A stretch of DNA of 64,000 nt from positions 124,001 through 188,000 of the forward strand of contig NZ_SSNA01000055.1 of the NCBI RefSeq assembly GCF_004799445.1, read 5' to 3'. Position numbers and translations under genes: made by a program. Below the pieces are notes generated by a model. That model was given only the letters and a program-made list of their open reading frames with translations, was not told the DNA's origin and searched no databases. Below are positions 35,555 to 45,370 of the stretch, in pieces. This stretch comes from Bradyrhizobium sp. Lineage in GTDB: Bacteria; Pseudomonadota; Alphaproteobacteria; Rhizobiales; Xanthobacteraceae. Within the stretch, counting starts at the first letter, position 1; every line of letters begins with the position of its first letter.

Positions 35555-36295
35555 ATGATGTTCGATCTCACTGGCAGGACGGCGCTCGTCACGGGTGCAA
35601 CCGGGGGCATCGGTGGCGCGATCGCGCAGGCGCTGCACGCGCAAGGCGCGACGGTGGCCATTTCCGGGACGCGGCGCGAGGCGCTGGACACGCTTGCCGC
35701 CAGCCTGGGCGAGCGGGTTCATGTGCTGCCTTGCAATCTCTCCGATGCCGCGGAGGTCGAGGCGCTGGTGCCGTCGGCAGAACAAGCCATGCGCCAGGTC
35801 GATATTCTCGTCGCCAATGCCGGTATCACGCGGGACAATCTGTTTGTGCAACTGCGTGACGAAGACTGGGACGAGGTCATCAAGGTGAATCTGACCGCGA
35901 CCTTCCGCCTGGCCCGCGCCGCGACCAGGCTGATGATGCGCAAGCGTTTCGGACGCATTATCGCGATCACGTCCGTCGTCGGCGTCACCGGCAACCCCGG
36001 CCAGGGCAACTACACCGCATCGAAGGCCGGACTGATCGGGATGATCAAGACGCTGGGCGCGGAATATGCCAAGCGCAACGTGACCGCCAACTGCATCGCC
36101 CCCGGATTCATCGCGACCCCAATGACGGACGCGCTCAACGAAAAGCAGCGCGAAACGATCCTTTCCAAGGTTCCGGCCGGGCGACTCGGGACGCCACAGG
36201 AAATCGCTGCGGCGGCAGTCTATCTCAGTTCGAACGAAGCGGCGTACGTCACCGGGCAGACCATTCACGTCAACGGCGGAATGGCCATGATCTGA
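35555..36295 (+). CDS. fabG: 3-oxoacyl-ACP reductase
   Basis: NADPH-dependent reductase of the elongation cycle, 246 residues. The SDR signatures are present: VTGATGGIG near residue 13, NAGITRDN, a Ser in ITSVVG, and the YTASKAG active site. GGGGGGCGGAG precedes ATG 35555; ATG 35558 is equally placed. It begins 15 bases after the fabD stop. Confidence 0.97.
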   Translation: MMFDLTGRTALVTGATGGIGGAIAQALHAQGATVAISGTRREALDTLAASLGERVHVLPCNLSDAAEVEALVPSAEQAMRQVDILVANAGITRDNLFVQLRDEDWDEVIKVNLTATFRLARAATRLMMRKRFGRIIAITSVVGVTGNPGQGNYTASKAGLIGMIKTLGAEYAKRNVTANCIAPGFIATPMTDALNEKQRETILSKVPAGRLGTPQEIAAAAVYLSSNEAAYVTGQTIHVNGGMAMI

Positions 36296-36591
36296 GGCGG
36301 TCGCCGGTCCCCTCGGCGAGGCGAAACGCCCCTGGTGGCAGCCGATCCAGGCTTATAGTCAAGGCATGGGAAGTATGATAACCGAACCACCGGCGGATGG
36401 GCAAAGAACACCATTGCAGGATATCGAAACCCTGTATATTGGCGGTGCGGAGCCTGCCGTCGTTCGCTGGGTCCGTGTCGGCCATGGCGGGGCCAAATCA
36501 AGACTATGCGCGATTGCGAAGGAAATCTAACGACCACGATGGCTCGTACGTCTTGGGGTCGGGTCCAATGGAACAAGCACGAGGTTGAACG

Positions 36592-36831
36592 ATGAGTGAG
36601 ATTGGCGAGCGGGTTAAGAAGATCGTGGTCGAACACCTTGGTGTTGAACCCGAAAAAGTGGTCGACAACGCGAGCTTCATTGACGACCTCGGCGCCGACA
36701 GCCTCGATACCGTCGAGCTTGTGATGGCGTTTGAGGAAGAGTTCGGCTGTGAAATTCCCGACGATGCCGCGGAGACGATCTTGACCGTCGGCGACGCGAC
36801 AAAATTTCTCGAAAAGAACGCGAAAAGCTGA
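36592..36831 (+). CDS. acpP: Acyl carrier protein
   Basis: A 79-residue acidic ACP with the phosphopantetheine Ser37 in [10 protein letters not shown]. It carries acyl chains for the surrounding fab enzymes. A 296-bp gap from fabG suggests it has its own promoter, as ACP usually needs much higher expression. A 192-base open frame in that gap shows no coding features. Confidence 0.98.
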   Translation: MSEIGERVKKIVVEHLGVEPEKVVDNASFIDDLGADSLDTVELVMAFEEEFGCEIPDDAAETILTVGDATKFLEKNAKS

Positions 36832-36857
36832 CGCCCCCGCGCGGTGCTGACGAAGCC

Positions 36858-36885
36858 GGATGGGCCGCAGTTATGCGGTCCATCC
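36858..36885 (+). other. Hairpin between acpP and fabF
   Basis: Arms 36858-36869 (GGATGGGCCGCA) and 36874-36885 pair over 12 bases, with one G-U, around the loop GTTA. There is no T-run, so it is not an obvious terminator. It may act as an attenuator or 3' stabiliser that allows more ACP than FabF. Confidence 0.65.
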
Positions 36886-36928
36886 GCTTGTCGTCGGGGG
36901 CCGCGAATCGTGAGCTGGAGTGGTCGAT

Positions 36929-38194
36929 ATGAGGCGGGTTGTCGTCACGGGCCTCGGCATGGTGTCGCCACTTGGCTGCGGCGTCGAGCCGACCTGGAAA
37001 CGTATCCTGAACAGCGAGAGTGGCGCGAAGAAAATCGACACGTTCGACGTCTCCGATCTGACCAGCCAGATCGCCTGCGTGATTCCGCGTGGCGATGGCA
37101 CGAACGGCACATTCAACCCCAACCAGTGGATGGAGCCGAAGGATCAGCGCAAGGTCGACGATTTCATCATTTTTGCCATGTGTGCCGCGCGCCAGGCGCT
37201 TGATGATGCCAATTGGCATCCGGTCACCGAAGACGATCGCTGCGCCACCGGGACCATGATCGGCTCCGGGATCGGCGGCTTGTCAGGCATCGCCGATACC
37301 GCGCTGCTTCTAAAGGAGCGCGGACCGCGCAAGGTATCGCCATTCTTCATTCCCGGGCGCCTGATCAATCTCGCCTCGGGTTATGTGTCGATCGAGCACG
37401 GTCTCAAGGGTCCCAACCATGCCGTGGTGACGGCTTGTTCGACCGGAGCGCACGCGATCGGCGATGCAAGCCGGCTGATTGCGCTTGGGGATGCCGAGGT
37501 GATGGTGGCCGGCGGAACCGAATCGCCGATTTGCCGGCTGTCGATGGCGGGTTTTTGCGCGTCGCGCGCGTTATCGACCGCGTTCAACGAAACGCCGGAG
37601 AAGGCATCGCGCCCCTATGACAGGGACCGCGACGGCTTCGTGATGGGCGAAGGCGCCGGCATCGTGGTGCTTGAAGAATATCAACATGCGAAAAATCGCG
37701 GAGCAAAGATCTACGCGGAGGTGATCGGCTACGGACTGTCCGGGGATGCCTATCATATCACCTCGCCGTCGCCGGACGGTGACGGTGCGTTCCGCAGCAT
37801 GAGCGCCGCCATGAAGCGCGCTGGAATTACTTCTTCCGATATCGATTATATCAACGCGCACGGAACATCGACGCAGGTCGGTGACGAAATCGAACTGGGT
37901 GCGGTGGAGCGGCTCCTCGGCAACGCCGCCTCGCGGGTATCGATGTCGTCGACCAAGTCGTCCACGGGACATTTGCTGGGCGCCGCCGGGGCGATCGAAA
38001 CCATTTTCAGTATCCTGGCGATTCGCGATAATATCGCGCCACCGACGATCAATCTTGAGAATCCGTCGGTACAAACGGCGATCGATCTCGTGCCGCAAAC
38101 GCCGCGTAAGCGCGAAATCAACGTCGCGCTATCGAATTCATTCGGTTTCGGGGGCACCAACGCGTCCGTGATCGTGCAGCGCGTGGCCAACTGA
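36929..38194 (+). CDS. fabF: 3-oxoacyl-ACP synthase II
   Basis: Condensing enzyme of fatty acid elongation, 421 residues. The Cys-His-His triad is visible: Cys170 in VTACSTGAHAI, a His in NAHGTSTQVGD and a His in STKSSTGHLLGAAG. The glycine-rich end FGFGGTNAS is intact. ATG 36929 (MRRVVVTGLG) is preferred to GTG 36920; GGAG is nine bases upstream. Confidence 0.97.
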   Translation: MRRVVVTGLGMVSPLGCGVEPTWKRILNSESGAKKIDTFDVSDLTSQIACVIPRGDGTNGTFNPNQWMEPKDQRKVDDFIIFAMCAARQALDDANWHPVTEDDRCATGTMIGSGIGGLSGIADTALLLKERGPRKVSPFFIPGRLINLASGYVSIEHGLKGPNHAVVTACSTGAHAIGDASRLIALGDAEVMVAGGTESPICRLSMAGFCASRALSTAFNETPEKASRPYDRDRDGFVMGEGAGIVVLEEYQHAKNRGAKIYAEVIGYGLSGDAYHITSPSPDGDGAFRSMSAAMKRAGITSSDIDYINAHGTSTQVGDEIELGAVERLLGNAASRVSMSSTKSSTGHLLGAAGAIETIFSILAIRDNIAPPTINLENPSVQTAIDLVPQTPRKREINVALSNSFGFGGTNASVIVQRVAN

Positions 38195-38326
38195 CGCGTT
38201 CTATCAAAGTAGAAGTCCACCGTTTCGCCGCATTCGGTGATAATTCCTAGATGCGGGCGTAAACTACCGGCCGATGCAGGAGTTTTGCGAGGCCACGATT
38301 GAACCGACAGGATTCAGGTTGCATCG

Positions 38327-39604
38327 ATGAGTGAGAGGCCGCCCATTTCGCCACGGAGTCCGCGCGCCGCGCTGGAGCCAGAGCAGGTTCCACCGCCGCC
38401 GAAGCGATCCGAGCGTGCCCGCAATCCATTCGTCGTCGTCGGCAACGCGATTATCACCGTCGTGCTGGTGTTGATGATCGGCGTCGGTGGCACCTACATC
38501 TACGGCAAGCAGAAGATCGAGGCTCCCGGCCCCTTGCAAGAGGACAAGGTCGTCAACATTCCGGCGCGGGCGGGAATGACCGACATTGCCGATATTCTGC
38601 AGCGTGAAGGCGTGATCGACAACAATCGCTGGGCGTTCATCGGCAGCGTGTTCGCGCTGAAGGCGCGCTCCGAGCTCAAGCCCGGCGAATATTCGTTTCA
38701 GAAGAACGCCAGTCTGCGCGATGTCATCGGCACCATGGTGGAAGGCAAGGTGGTTCAGCACGCCGTCACGATTCCCGAGGGCTTGACCTCCGAACAGATC
38801 GTGGCCCGGCTCTCCGACAACGATATTTTCTCCGGTTCGGTGCGTGAGGTGCCGCGCGAAGGCACGTTGTTGCCGGAAACCTACAAGTTCCCGCGCGGCA
38901 CTCCGCGTGATCAGGTGATCGCGCGCATGCAACAGACGCAGAAACGCGTGTTGGCGGAAATCTGGGAGCGCCGCAATCCGGACATCCCGATCAAGACGCC
39001 GGAGCAGCTGGTGACGCTGGCCTCGATCGTCGAGAAGGAAACCGGAAAGGCGGACGAGCGCAGCCGGGTTGCCGCGGTCTTCGTCAATCGGTTGCGCCAG
39101 AAAATAAAGCTGCAATCGGATCCGACCATCATCTATGGGCTGGTCGGTGGCAAGGGAACGCTGGGTCGTCCGATCAAGCGCAGCGAAATCCAGCAGCCGT
39201 CGCCATACAATACCTATGTGGTCGACGGGCTGCCGCCTGGACCGATCGCCAATCCGGGGCGCGCCTCTCTGGAAGCGGCTGCCAATCCGGCGCGAACGCG
39301 CGATCTGTTCTTCGTCGCCGATGGTACCGGTGGCCATGCCTTTAGCGACACGTACGATCTGCATCAGAAAAACGTCGCCAAGCTTCGGACGATGGAAAAG
39401 CAGATCCAGAACGATACGGTCGAACCGGCCGACGATCCCGCGCCGGCCGCGGCGGGCACACCGGGCGACGCCGCCCCAACGGCAACGACGGCAAAGCCGG
39501 TCCCGGCAAAAAAACCGGCGCGTAGTTCTTCGCCGGCCCGGCAGGGCGCGGCCCAATCGACGGTGTTGCCCCCGACGGTGTCGCCCCCGGTGGTTCAGCA
39601 ATAG
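38327..39604 (+). CDS. mltG: Endolytic murein transglycosylase
   Basis: A 425-residue bitopic inner-membrane enzyme that cuts nascent glycan strands. It has a Pro/Arg-rich cytoplasmic N-terminus, one membrane helix (AIITVVLVLMIGVGGTYIYG), a LysM-like part, and the YceG domain. The catalytic Glu lies in LASIVEKETGKADER, with SDPTIIYGL and LPPGPIANPG after it. A disordered Pro/Ala/Lys tail of about 60 residues is added at the C-terminus. It is downstream of fabF, a common arrangement. Confidence 0.95.
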   Translation: MSERPPISPRSPRAALEPEQVPPPPKRSERARNPFVVVGNAIITVVLVLMIGVGGTYIYGKQKIEAPGPLQEDKVVNIPARAGMTDIADILQREGVIDNNRWAFIGSVFALKARSELKPGEYSFQKNASLRDVIGTMVEGKVVQHAVTIPEGLTSEQIVARLSDNDIFSGSVREVPREGTLLPETYKFPRGTPRDQVIARMQQTQKRVLAEIWERRNPDIPIKTPEQLVTLASIVEKETGKADERSRVAAVFVNRLRQKIKLQSDPTIIYGLVGGKGTLGRPIKRSEIQQPSPYNTYVVDGLPPGPIANPGRASLEAAANPARTRDLFFVADGTGGHAFSDTYDLHQKNVAKLRTMEKQIQNDTVEPADDPAPAAAGTPGDAAPTATTAKPVPAKKPARSSSPARQGAAQSTVLPPTVSPPVVQQ

Positions 39605-39683
39605 TTGTACAGGCCGCACGCCGGTAGCAAAATCCACCTGACCCGAAAACACGCCTGCCGTTTGACTGGCGCTTGTCCCGGTC

Positions 39684-39706
39684 GCAAAAGCGGTATCCAC
39701 TTTTGC
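39684..39706. repeat. Short hairpin of an interspersed repeat
   Basis: GCAAAAGCGGTATCCACTTT plus TGC forms a 7-bp stem (GCAAAAG / CTTTTGC). The sequence resembles the AAAAGTGGATACCGCTTTTG element dispersed in Rhizobiales spacers. It lies between mltG and the yicC-family gene. Confidence 0.6.
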
Positions 39707-39780
39707 CGAATACGCGCTAAGCTCGCACAGTTCGCGCTTGCGAATCTCAAGCGCCAAGCCTTATCGGAGAATTTCACGCG

Positions 39781-40668
39781 ATGGCCCTGTCGAGCATGAC
39801 CGGCTTTGCCCGAAGCCACGGCGCCAGCGGACCGTACGCGTTCGAATGGGAACTAAAGTCGGTTAACGCCAAGGGCTTCGACCTTCGCATGCGGCTGCCG
39901 CCCGGATGGGACGACCTCGAGGCATTGGCAAAGAAGCGGGCCGGCGAAGTGCTGTCGCGGGGCACCGTGTACGCCAATTTGAGCGTCAAGCGTGCCAACG
40001 CGGCGTCGGGCATTCGAATCAACGAAGAGGTTCTGGCGTCGATCGTGAAGGTTGCAGGGGTGCTCGCCGGCAAGATCGACGCGGTGGCGCCGAGCATCGA
40101 TGGGCTGCTGGCCATCAAGGGCGTCATCGAAGTCGTCGAGCCGGAAAGCGACGAGGCGGAAGACACGGCGGCGAGGGCTGCCGCGGCGGCGGCGTTCGAG
40201 CAGGCGCTCGCCAATCTCGTTGCAATGCGCCAGCGCGAGGGCGTCGCGCTCGGGCAGATCCTGTCGCAGCGCATGGATGAGATCGAGCGGCTGGCGAAGC
40301 AGGCCGAGATCGCGCCCGGCCGCAAGCCCGACGCCATCAAGGCGCGGCTAGCCGAGCAGATCGCCGCGTTGCTTGACTCATCCGACCGGTTCGATCCTGA
40401 TCGGCTCAATCAGGAAGCGCTTCTGATCGCTGCAAAGGCCGACATTCGCGAAGAACTCGATCGCATTGCCTCGCACATCGCGCAGGCCCGCGAGATGATC
40501 GGCAAAGGCGGCCCGGTCGGACGACGGCTGGACTTCCTGGCGCAGGAATTCAATCGCGAGGTCAATACCTGCTGCTCCAAGTCCAACGATCTCGAATTGA
40601 CCAAGACCGGCCTCGAAATGAAGAACGTCGTGGAGCAGTTCCGCGAGCAGGTCCAGAATCTGGAGTGA
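39781..40668 (+). CDS. YicC family endoribonuclease-type protein
   Basis: A 295-residue protein with the YicC N-terminal domain (SSMTGFARSHG, WELKSVNAKGFDLRMRLP) and the DUF1732 C-terminus (GRRLDFLAQEFNREVNTCCSKSND). YicC proteins have been reported as RNases acting on small RNAs. It is followed after 3 bases by gmk, the usual pairing. Confidence 0.93.
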   Translation: MALSSMTGFARSHGASGPYAFEWELKSVNAKGFDLRMRLPPGWDDLEALAKKRAGEVLSRGTVYANLSVKRANAASGIRINEEVLASIVKVAGVLAGKIDAVAPSIDGLLAIKGVIEVVEPESDEAEDTAARAAAAAAFEQALANLVAMRQREGVALGQILSQRMDEIERLAKQAEIAPGRKPDAIKARLAEQIAALLDSSDRFDPDRLNQEALLIAAKADIREELDRIASHIAQAREMIGKGGPVGRRLDFLAQEFNREVNTCCSKSNDLELTKTGLEMKNVVEQFREQVQNLE

Positions 40669-40671
40669 GGC

Positions 40672-41331
40672 ATGGCGGCGGCTGGTCACGGCTTTGACAG
40701 GGTGGAACGGCGCGGATTGATGTTCGTGCTGTCGTCGCCATCGGGCGCGGGAAAGACCACGCTGTCGCGGCTGTTGATCGAGCGAATGCCCGGGCTGAAG
40801 ATGTCGGTGTCGGCGACGACGCGGCCGATGCGACCCGGTGAGGTCGAGGGCCGCGATTACCGGTTTGTCGACAAATCCAGCTTCGAACAGATGGCAACGC
40901 GGGACGAACTGCTTGAATGGGCCACGGTGTTCGACAATCGCTACGGCACCCCGCGAGCGCCCGTCGAAGCAGCCTTGTCGGCCGGACAGGACGTGCTGTT
41001 CGACATCGACTGGCAGGGCACCCAGCAGCTGCGCGAAAAGGCCCGGGCGGATGTGGTCAGCGTGTTTATCCTGCCACCGTCGGCGGCCGATCTTGAAAAG
41101 CGGCTTCATACCCGCGCCCAGGATAGCGATGCGGTGATACGCGGGCGCATGAGCCGCGCGACGCATGAATTGAGCCATTGGGCGGAGTACGACTATATCG
41201 TCATCAATCACGACGTCGACGAAGCGTTCGCCGAGGTGCAGTCGATCCTGAAGGCCGAGCGGCTTAAGCGCGAACGCCGTACCGGTTTGACGACGTTCGT
41301 GCGGGAGCTGCAGCGGCAGCTGGAGAAATAG
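40672..41331 (+). CDS. gmk: Guanylate kinase
   Basis: Phosphorylates GMP to GDP. The 219-residue protein has the P-loop SSPSGAGKTT (21-30), the GMP-binding SATTRPMRPGEVEGRDYRF, a FDIDWQG Walker B region, and the lid RMSRATHELSHWAEYDY. Likely in one transcript with the yicC-family gene. Confidence 0.97.
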   Translation: MAAAGHGFDRVERRGLMFVLSSPSGAGKTTLSRLLIERMPGLKMSVSATTRPMRPGEVEGRDYRFVDKSSFEQMATRDELLEWATVFDNRYGTPRAPVEAALSAGQDVLFDIDWQGTQQLREKARADVVSVFILPPSAADLEKRLHTRAQDSDAVIRGRMSRATHELSHWAEYDYIVINHDVDEAFAEVQSILKAERLKRERRTGLTTFVRELQRQLEK

Positions 41332-41338
41332 CTCGGCG

Positions 41339-42229
41339 TCACCTTGGCGCTCGCTCCGATATCCGCGAGAAAAATTCCGCAAACCTGTCGTTCGGGTCGC
41401 CAGCTTCGCCGAAACCCCTGGAAAATCGGGCCCTGTGCGGAAGGACATGCGCGCCTCGCCGGTCCGACAGCGCAATGCGGTCGTCATCCGTCGAATCCCG
41501 GATCGGGCGCCGCCGGGCACGAACCCGACCTCGTCGCGCGCGGCCGAATTTGAAGAAGAGGCTTGCGGAGATGCCGGCGAGAGCCAGGGCACCGACGACA
41601 GCGGCCAGCAACATCGGGATCGAACCGGGCGGGCTTTGCGAGGTATCCGCGACGGCGAGAGTAACCGGGGCAACCACGGGCGGCGGTGCGGCTACTACAT
41701 TTGTGGGCGTGTTTGCCGCCACATTGCCGGTCGCCGGCCGCGGAACGGATGCCGGGCTCACGCCCGACGGTTCGGGCCAGCGCGAAGCCACCACGGATAA
41801 CGGCCCGTTCGCATCCGAAGCATTCGTGCGTAGGGCATCATTCAATCCGGCTGCATTCGTCGGCAAAGCGGGGTTCGGCGCCTCGTTGCGGTAGGACTGT
41901 GCGGGCAGCTCGGCGTGGGCGTTGGCCACCGACTGTTGCATCGCCGTTTCTGCTTCCGGCGGAGGCAGCCTCGCCGATGGCGAAGTGTTCTGAGGTGCAG
42001 TTTGCGAAAGCTTGTCGCCTTCCTCGCGGAGATACCAGCAATGGCGTTTGGTGGGATGTTCGATGCGGTAGTACCAATGGCTGCCCGCGGGCGTCGGGCC
42101 TTTCGGACCGGCAAGACAATCATCGGCCGCGACCGTCTCGCTGTGCGATGTCGTTGTGAGCGGGGCGCCCGCCAGAATACTGGCGAAGATGGCCGACACA
42201 AATCTCGCACTTCGGTTTGGCATGTGCAT
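41339..42229 (-). CDS. Exported, membrane-anchored protein of unknown function
   Basis: A 296-residue protein with a signal peptide (VSAIFASILAGAPLTTTSHS). A short conserved-looking segment, AGSHWYYRIEHPTKRHCWYL, has paired Trp/Tyr and one Cys. A long Pro/Ala/Ser/Asn linker, a single membrane helix near residue 215 (MLLAAVVGALALAGISASLF) and a basic cytoplasmic tail follow. The Trp/His/Cys segment recurs in uncharacterised Bradyrhizobium proteins. Convergent with gmk. Confidence 0.7.
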   Translation of the reverse strand: MHMPNRSARFVSAIFASILAGAPLTTTSHSETVAADDCLAGPKGPTPAGSHWYYRIEHPTKRHCWYLREEGDKLSQTAPQNTSPSARLPPPEAETAMQQSVANAHAELPAQSYRNEAPNPALPTNAAGLNDALRTNASDANGPLSVVASRWPEPSGVSPASVPRPATGNVAANTPTNVVAAPPPVVAPVTLAVADTSQSPPGSIPMLLAAVVGALALAGISASLFFKFGRARRGRVRARRRPIRDSTDDDRIALSDRRGAHVLPHRARFSRGFGEAGDPNDRFAEFFSRISERAPR

Positions 42230-42432
42230 CTCCTACGCAATACTTGGCATGCCAAATCTCCTCAAAAACTTGGGTCGCAATGCGCCGCAAATCCGGACGG
42301 TGTGGGGCTTAATTCGGGCCTCCCGTCATTTCCGAAGGGCCGGGCAGCGGCGCAAAAAGGGCGTCTTTGTGTTGCGTCGAGGCGGCGTCACTCGCTCGCG
42401 AGCCCGTCGCGAGGCGGCGAAACCCTCCACCT

Positions 42433-43491
42433 TTAGTTTTTCAGCACGATGCGCCCGACGACCTTTCCAGCCCGCAATGCATCGATCCATTTCTGGACAT
42501 CGGTCATCGGCTCCTCCTTCATCGGCGTCGGTTTGATTTTCCCGGCACGTGCCAGGGCCATCAACTCCTGCGCCTCGGCCAGCGTTCCCACCATGAAGCC
42601 TTCGATGGTCATGCGCTTGTAGATCCATTGCACCATCGGCAGGCTGAAATTGCCGCCCATCAGTCCGGAAACCACGATCTTGCCGCCGCGCGCGAGCACC
42701 GAAACCGCAAATGCCATCGATTTCTCGTTGCCGGCGAAATCGACGATTTCGTCGAAGCCGCCTTCGGTTTCCCTGAGGATGCGCTTTGCCACGTCTGCTT
42801 CCGAGGGATCGTAGGCGACATCGGCGCCGTTCTGCAGCGCCGTTTCGCGCGCGGCAGGACTCAAATCCGCCACCGAGACCTTCTGCTTGAACATGGCATG
42901 GGCAAATGCCAGCCCCATCATGCCGACGCCGCCGAGGCCGATCAGCAGCAGGTTGCGCTGCCGCGGCCGATCGACCAGGCGCTTCAGCGCGCCATAGGCG
43001 GTCACGCCGGAGCACATCAAGGTGGCCGCCTGATTGACCGGCAGCGGATCGTACTCCAGCAGGTATTTTGCATCGGGCACCAGCACATGGCTGGCGAAAC
43101 CGCCGTCGATGGCGACGCCGAGAAAGCGCTGCTTGGCGCAGAGATTTTCGTTGCCCAGGAGACAGTCGCGGCATTGTCCGCAGCCGATCCACGGGAATAC
43201 CGCTCGCTTTGCGCCGATCAGGTCCGTAGATGCGTCGGGGCCGACTTCCTCGACGATTCCGGCAATCTCGTGCCCCAGCGTGAACGGCAGCGTCATGCCG
43301 CGCGTGGTATCGAGCTTCTTGCCGCCGCCGAGATCAGCATAGCCATCCTGGATGTGAAGGTCGGAATGGCACAGTCCGCAGCGCTCTATCCGGACCAGCA
43401 CTTCCCTGGCCATCGGCTTCGGTGTCTCGATGATGGTTTCGCACAGCGGCGCATCGAATTTGACAAGCGATTGACGACGCATCAGCGCCAT
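42433..43491 (-). CDS. Zinc-dependent alcohol dehydrogenase
   Basis: A 352-residue medium-chain dehydrogenase. Catalytic zinc ligands are in CGLCHSDLH and TLGHEIAG. The structural zinc Cys cluster is GCGQCRDCLLGNENLCAKQR. The NAD-binding GLGGVGMMG is present. The substrate is unclear; similar proteins act on primary or aromatic alcohols. It lies 23 bases downstream of rsmA on the same strand. Confidence 0.9.
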   Translation of the reverse strand: MALMRRQSLVKFDAPLCETIIETPKPMAREVLVRIERCGLCHSDLHIQDGYADLGGGKKLDTTRGMTLPFTLGHEIAGIVEEVGPDASTDLIGAKRAVFPWIGCGQCRDCLLGNENLCAKQRFLGVAIDGGFASHVLVPDAKYLLEYDPLPVNQAATLMCSGVTAYGALKRLVDRPRQRNLLLIGLGGVGMMGLAFAHAMFKQKVSVADLSPAARETALQNGADVAYDPSEADVAKRILRETEGGFDEIVDFAGNEKSMAFAVSVLARGGKIVVSGLMGGNFSLPMVQWIYKRMTIEGFMVGTLAEAQELMALARAGKIKPTPMKEEPMTDVQKWIDALRAGKVVGRIVLKN

Positions 43492-43514
43492 GGCGTTTCC
43501 TCCTCAGGGGACGT

Positions 43515-44369
43515 TCAACCAGTACTGCGTATATCGGTCAATTCCCGCGCCATGGCAACAAAGCCGCCAACCGGGATGGTTTCGGCGCGTCGGGTCAAAT
43601 CGACGTGGGCTGCCGTGGCCAGCCGGGCCGGGTCGACCGCCAGTGATTTGAGACTTTGCCGCAACATTTTCCGCCGCTGGCCGAATGCCGCCGCCGCCAC
43701 CTGCTCCAGCGCGCGGCGGTCGCACGCCTCCGGGGCGAGGCGCGGCACCAATCGCACCACCGACGAGGTGACCTTGGGTTGCGGCACGAAAGCGGCCGGA
43801 GAAATATCGAACAGGATCTTGGTCTCGGCGCGCCAGTTCGCGAGCACGCCCAGCCGTCCATAGGCTTCGTCGTTCTCGCGCGCGACGATGCGTTCGGCTA
43901 CTTCGCGCTGGAACATCAGCACCATCATGTCGTACCAGGGCGGCCACGGCTCGATCGACAGCCAGTCGATCAACAGCGCGGTTGCGATGTTGTAGGGCAG
44001 GTTGGCGACGATTTTCGCGCGGGTAGCCCCCAGCAGTGGCCGCGGATCGAAATGCTGCGCGTCGGCGCAGACGATCTCCAGGCGTCCCGGATATCGCCTT
44101 GAAATCTCTTCGAGAGCCGGAACGGCGCGCTGGTCGCGCTCCACCGCGATCACGTGCCGCGCACCCAACGCCAGCAAGGCGCGGGTCAGCCCACCCGGGC
44201 CGGGGCCAATCTCGACGACGGTTGCATCTTCAAGCGGCCCCGCGGCGCGCGCGATCCGCGCGGTGAGATTGAGGTCCAGCAGAAAATTCTGGCCGAGCGA
44301 TTTGCGAGCTGACAGGGCATAGTGGCGAATGACCTCGCGAAGCGGCGGAAGGTCATCGATCGCGCTCAT
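43515..44369 (-). CDS. rsmA: 16S rRNA dimethyladenosine transferase
   Basis: Methylates the two adjacent adenines near the 3' end of 16S rRNA. The 284-residue protein has SLGQNFLLD, the SAM motif [11 protein letters not shown] (52-62) and the catalytic NLPYNI (123-128). The start overlaps the pdxA stop (ATGA), so translation is coupled. Also known as ksgA. Confidence 0.96.
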   Translation of the reverse strand: MSAIDDLPPLREVIRHYALSARKSLGQNFLLDLNLTARIARAAGPLEDATVVEIGPGPGGLTRALLALGARHVIAVERDQRAVPALEEISRRYPGRLEIVCADAQHFDPRPLLGATRAKIVANLPYNIATALLIDWLSIEPWPPWYDMMVLMFQREVAERIVARENDEAYGRLGVLANWRAETKILFDISPAAFVPQPKVTSSVVRLVPRLAPEACDRRALEQVAAAAFGQRRKMLRQSLKSLAVDPARLATAAHVDLTRRAETIPVGGFVAMARELTDIRSTG

Positions 44370-45367
44370 TCCGGCTGCGCATTCGCCATGCGGGCGGCCA
44401 GCCGCAACGCCGCGATCAAACTCGCCGGATTCGCCTTGCCGGTTCCGGCGATGTCAAAGGCCGTGCCATGATCGGGCGATGTCCGAATGAACGGTAACCC
44501 CAGCGTCACGTTGACGGCATCCTCGAATGCCACCGTCTTGATCGGGATCAGCGCTTGATCGTGATACATGCAGATCGCGCAATCATAGGTCTTGCGCGCC
44601 GCCTCGTGGAACATGGTGTCCGCCGGCAACGGCCCCCTGATCGCGATGCCTTCGCCGCGCAGGATATCGATGGCGGGCGCCACGATGGTTTTTTCCTCGG
44701 TCCCGAGCGAGCCTTCTTCGCCGGCATGCGGATTGAGACCGGATACTGCGAGGCGCGGATTGGCGAGGCCGAAACGGGCTTTCAACGCCGCGACCACGAT
44801 CCGGGCCGTGGTGACGATCAGCTCACTGGAAAGCTGCGCGATCGCCTCACGCAGCGAAACATGGATCGTCACGGGCACCACGACGAGGGCAGGGGACCAC
44901 AGCATCATGACCGGTTGCGGCGAATGGCCGTCCGTCGCCGCGAGCTCGGCAAGGTACTCGGTATGACCGGGATGCCGGAACCCGGCCCGATAAAGAACGC
45001 TCTTGGCAATCGGATTGGTCACCACCGCGCTGGCCCGTCCGGCGATGACATCGCCGACCGCGTGGCGAATCGAGGCCATGGCGGCCTCGGCGCTGGTGCC
45101 GTCCGGGATACCGGGCTGTGCCGTCGCCGGATCGCCGGTGACAACCACCGGCAGAGCGTCCGCGAACGCATCGCAGGCCTCCTCCGCGCGAACTTCAGCG
45201 AGCCTGAGCTCGAGTCCAATCGCCTTTGCCCGATGCCGGAGCAGGTCGGGATCGCCGCGCAGGTAGAACGCCGGGAGCTTCAGCTCGTTGCGGCGGAGCC
45301 ACGCCTTGATGGTAATATCAGGCCCGATACCCGCGGGTTCGCCGGATGTCAGCGCGAGCGGTGCCAT
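44366..45367 (-). CDS. pdxA: 4-hydroxythreonine-4-phosphate dehydrogenase
   Basis: NAD-dependent step of pyridoxal phosphate synthesis, 333 residues. Conserved parts are [13 protein letters not shown], the metal-binding His in [18 protein letters not shown], and [13 protein letters not shown] near the end. It follows the surA-like gene after 3 bases, the order surA-pdxA-rsmA seen across proteobacteria. Confidence 0.96.
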   Translation of the reverse strand: MAPLALTSGEPAGIGPDITIKAWLRRNELKLPAFYLRGDPDLLRHRAKAIGLELRLAEVRAEEACDAFADALPVVVTGDPATAQPGIPDGTSAEAAMASIRHAVGDVIAGRASAVVTNPIAKSVLYRAGFRHPGHTEYLAELAATDGHSPQPVMMLWSPALVVVPVTIHVSLREAIAQLSSELIVTTARIVVAALKARFGLANPRLAVSGLNPHAGEEGSLGTEEKTIVAPAIDILRGEGIAIRGPLPADTMFHEAARKTYDCAICMYHDQALIPIKTVAFEDAVNVTLGLPFIRTSPDHGTAFDIAGTGKANPASLIAALRLAARMANAQPE

Positions 45368-45370
45368 ACG

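Noticed and set aside
36397..36588. 63-codon frame between fabG and acpP
   Set aside because: No ribosome site or recognisable product; the region is more likely the acpP promoter.
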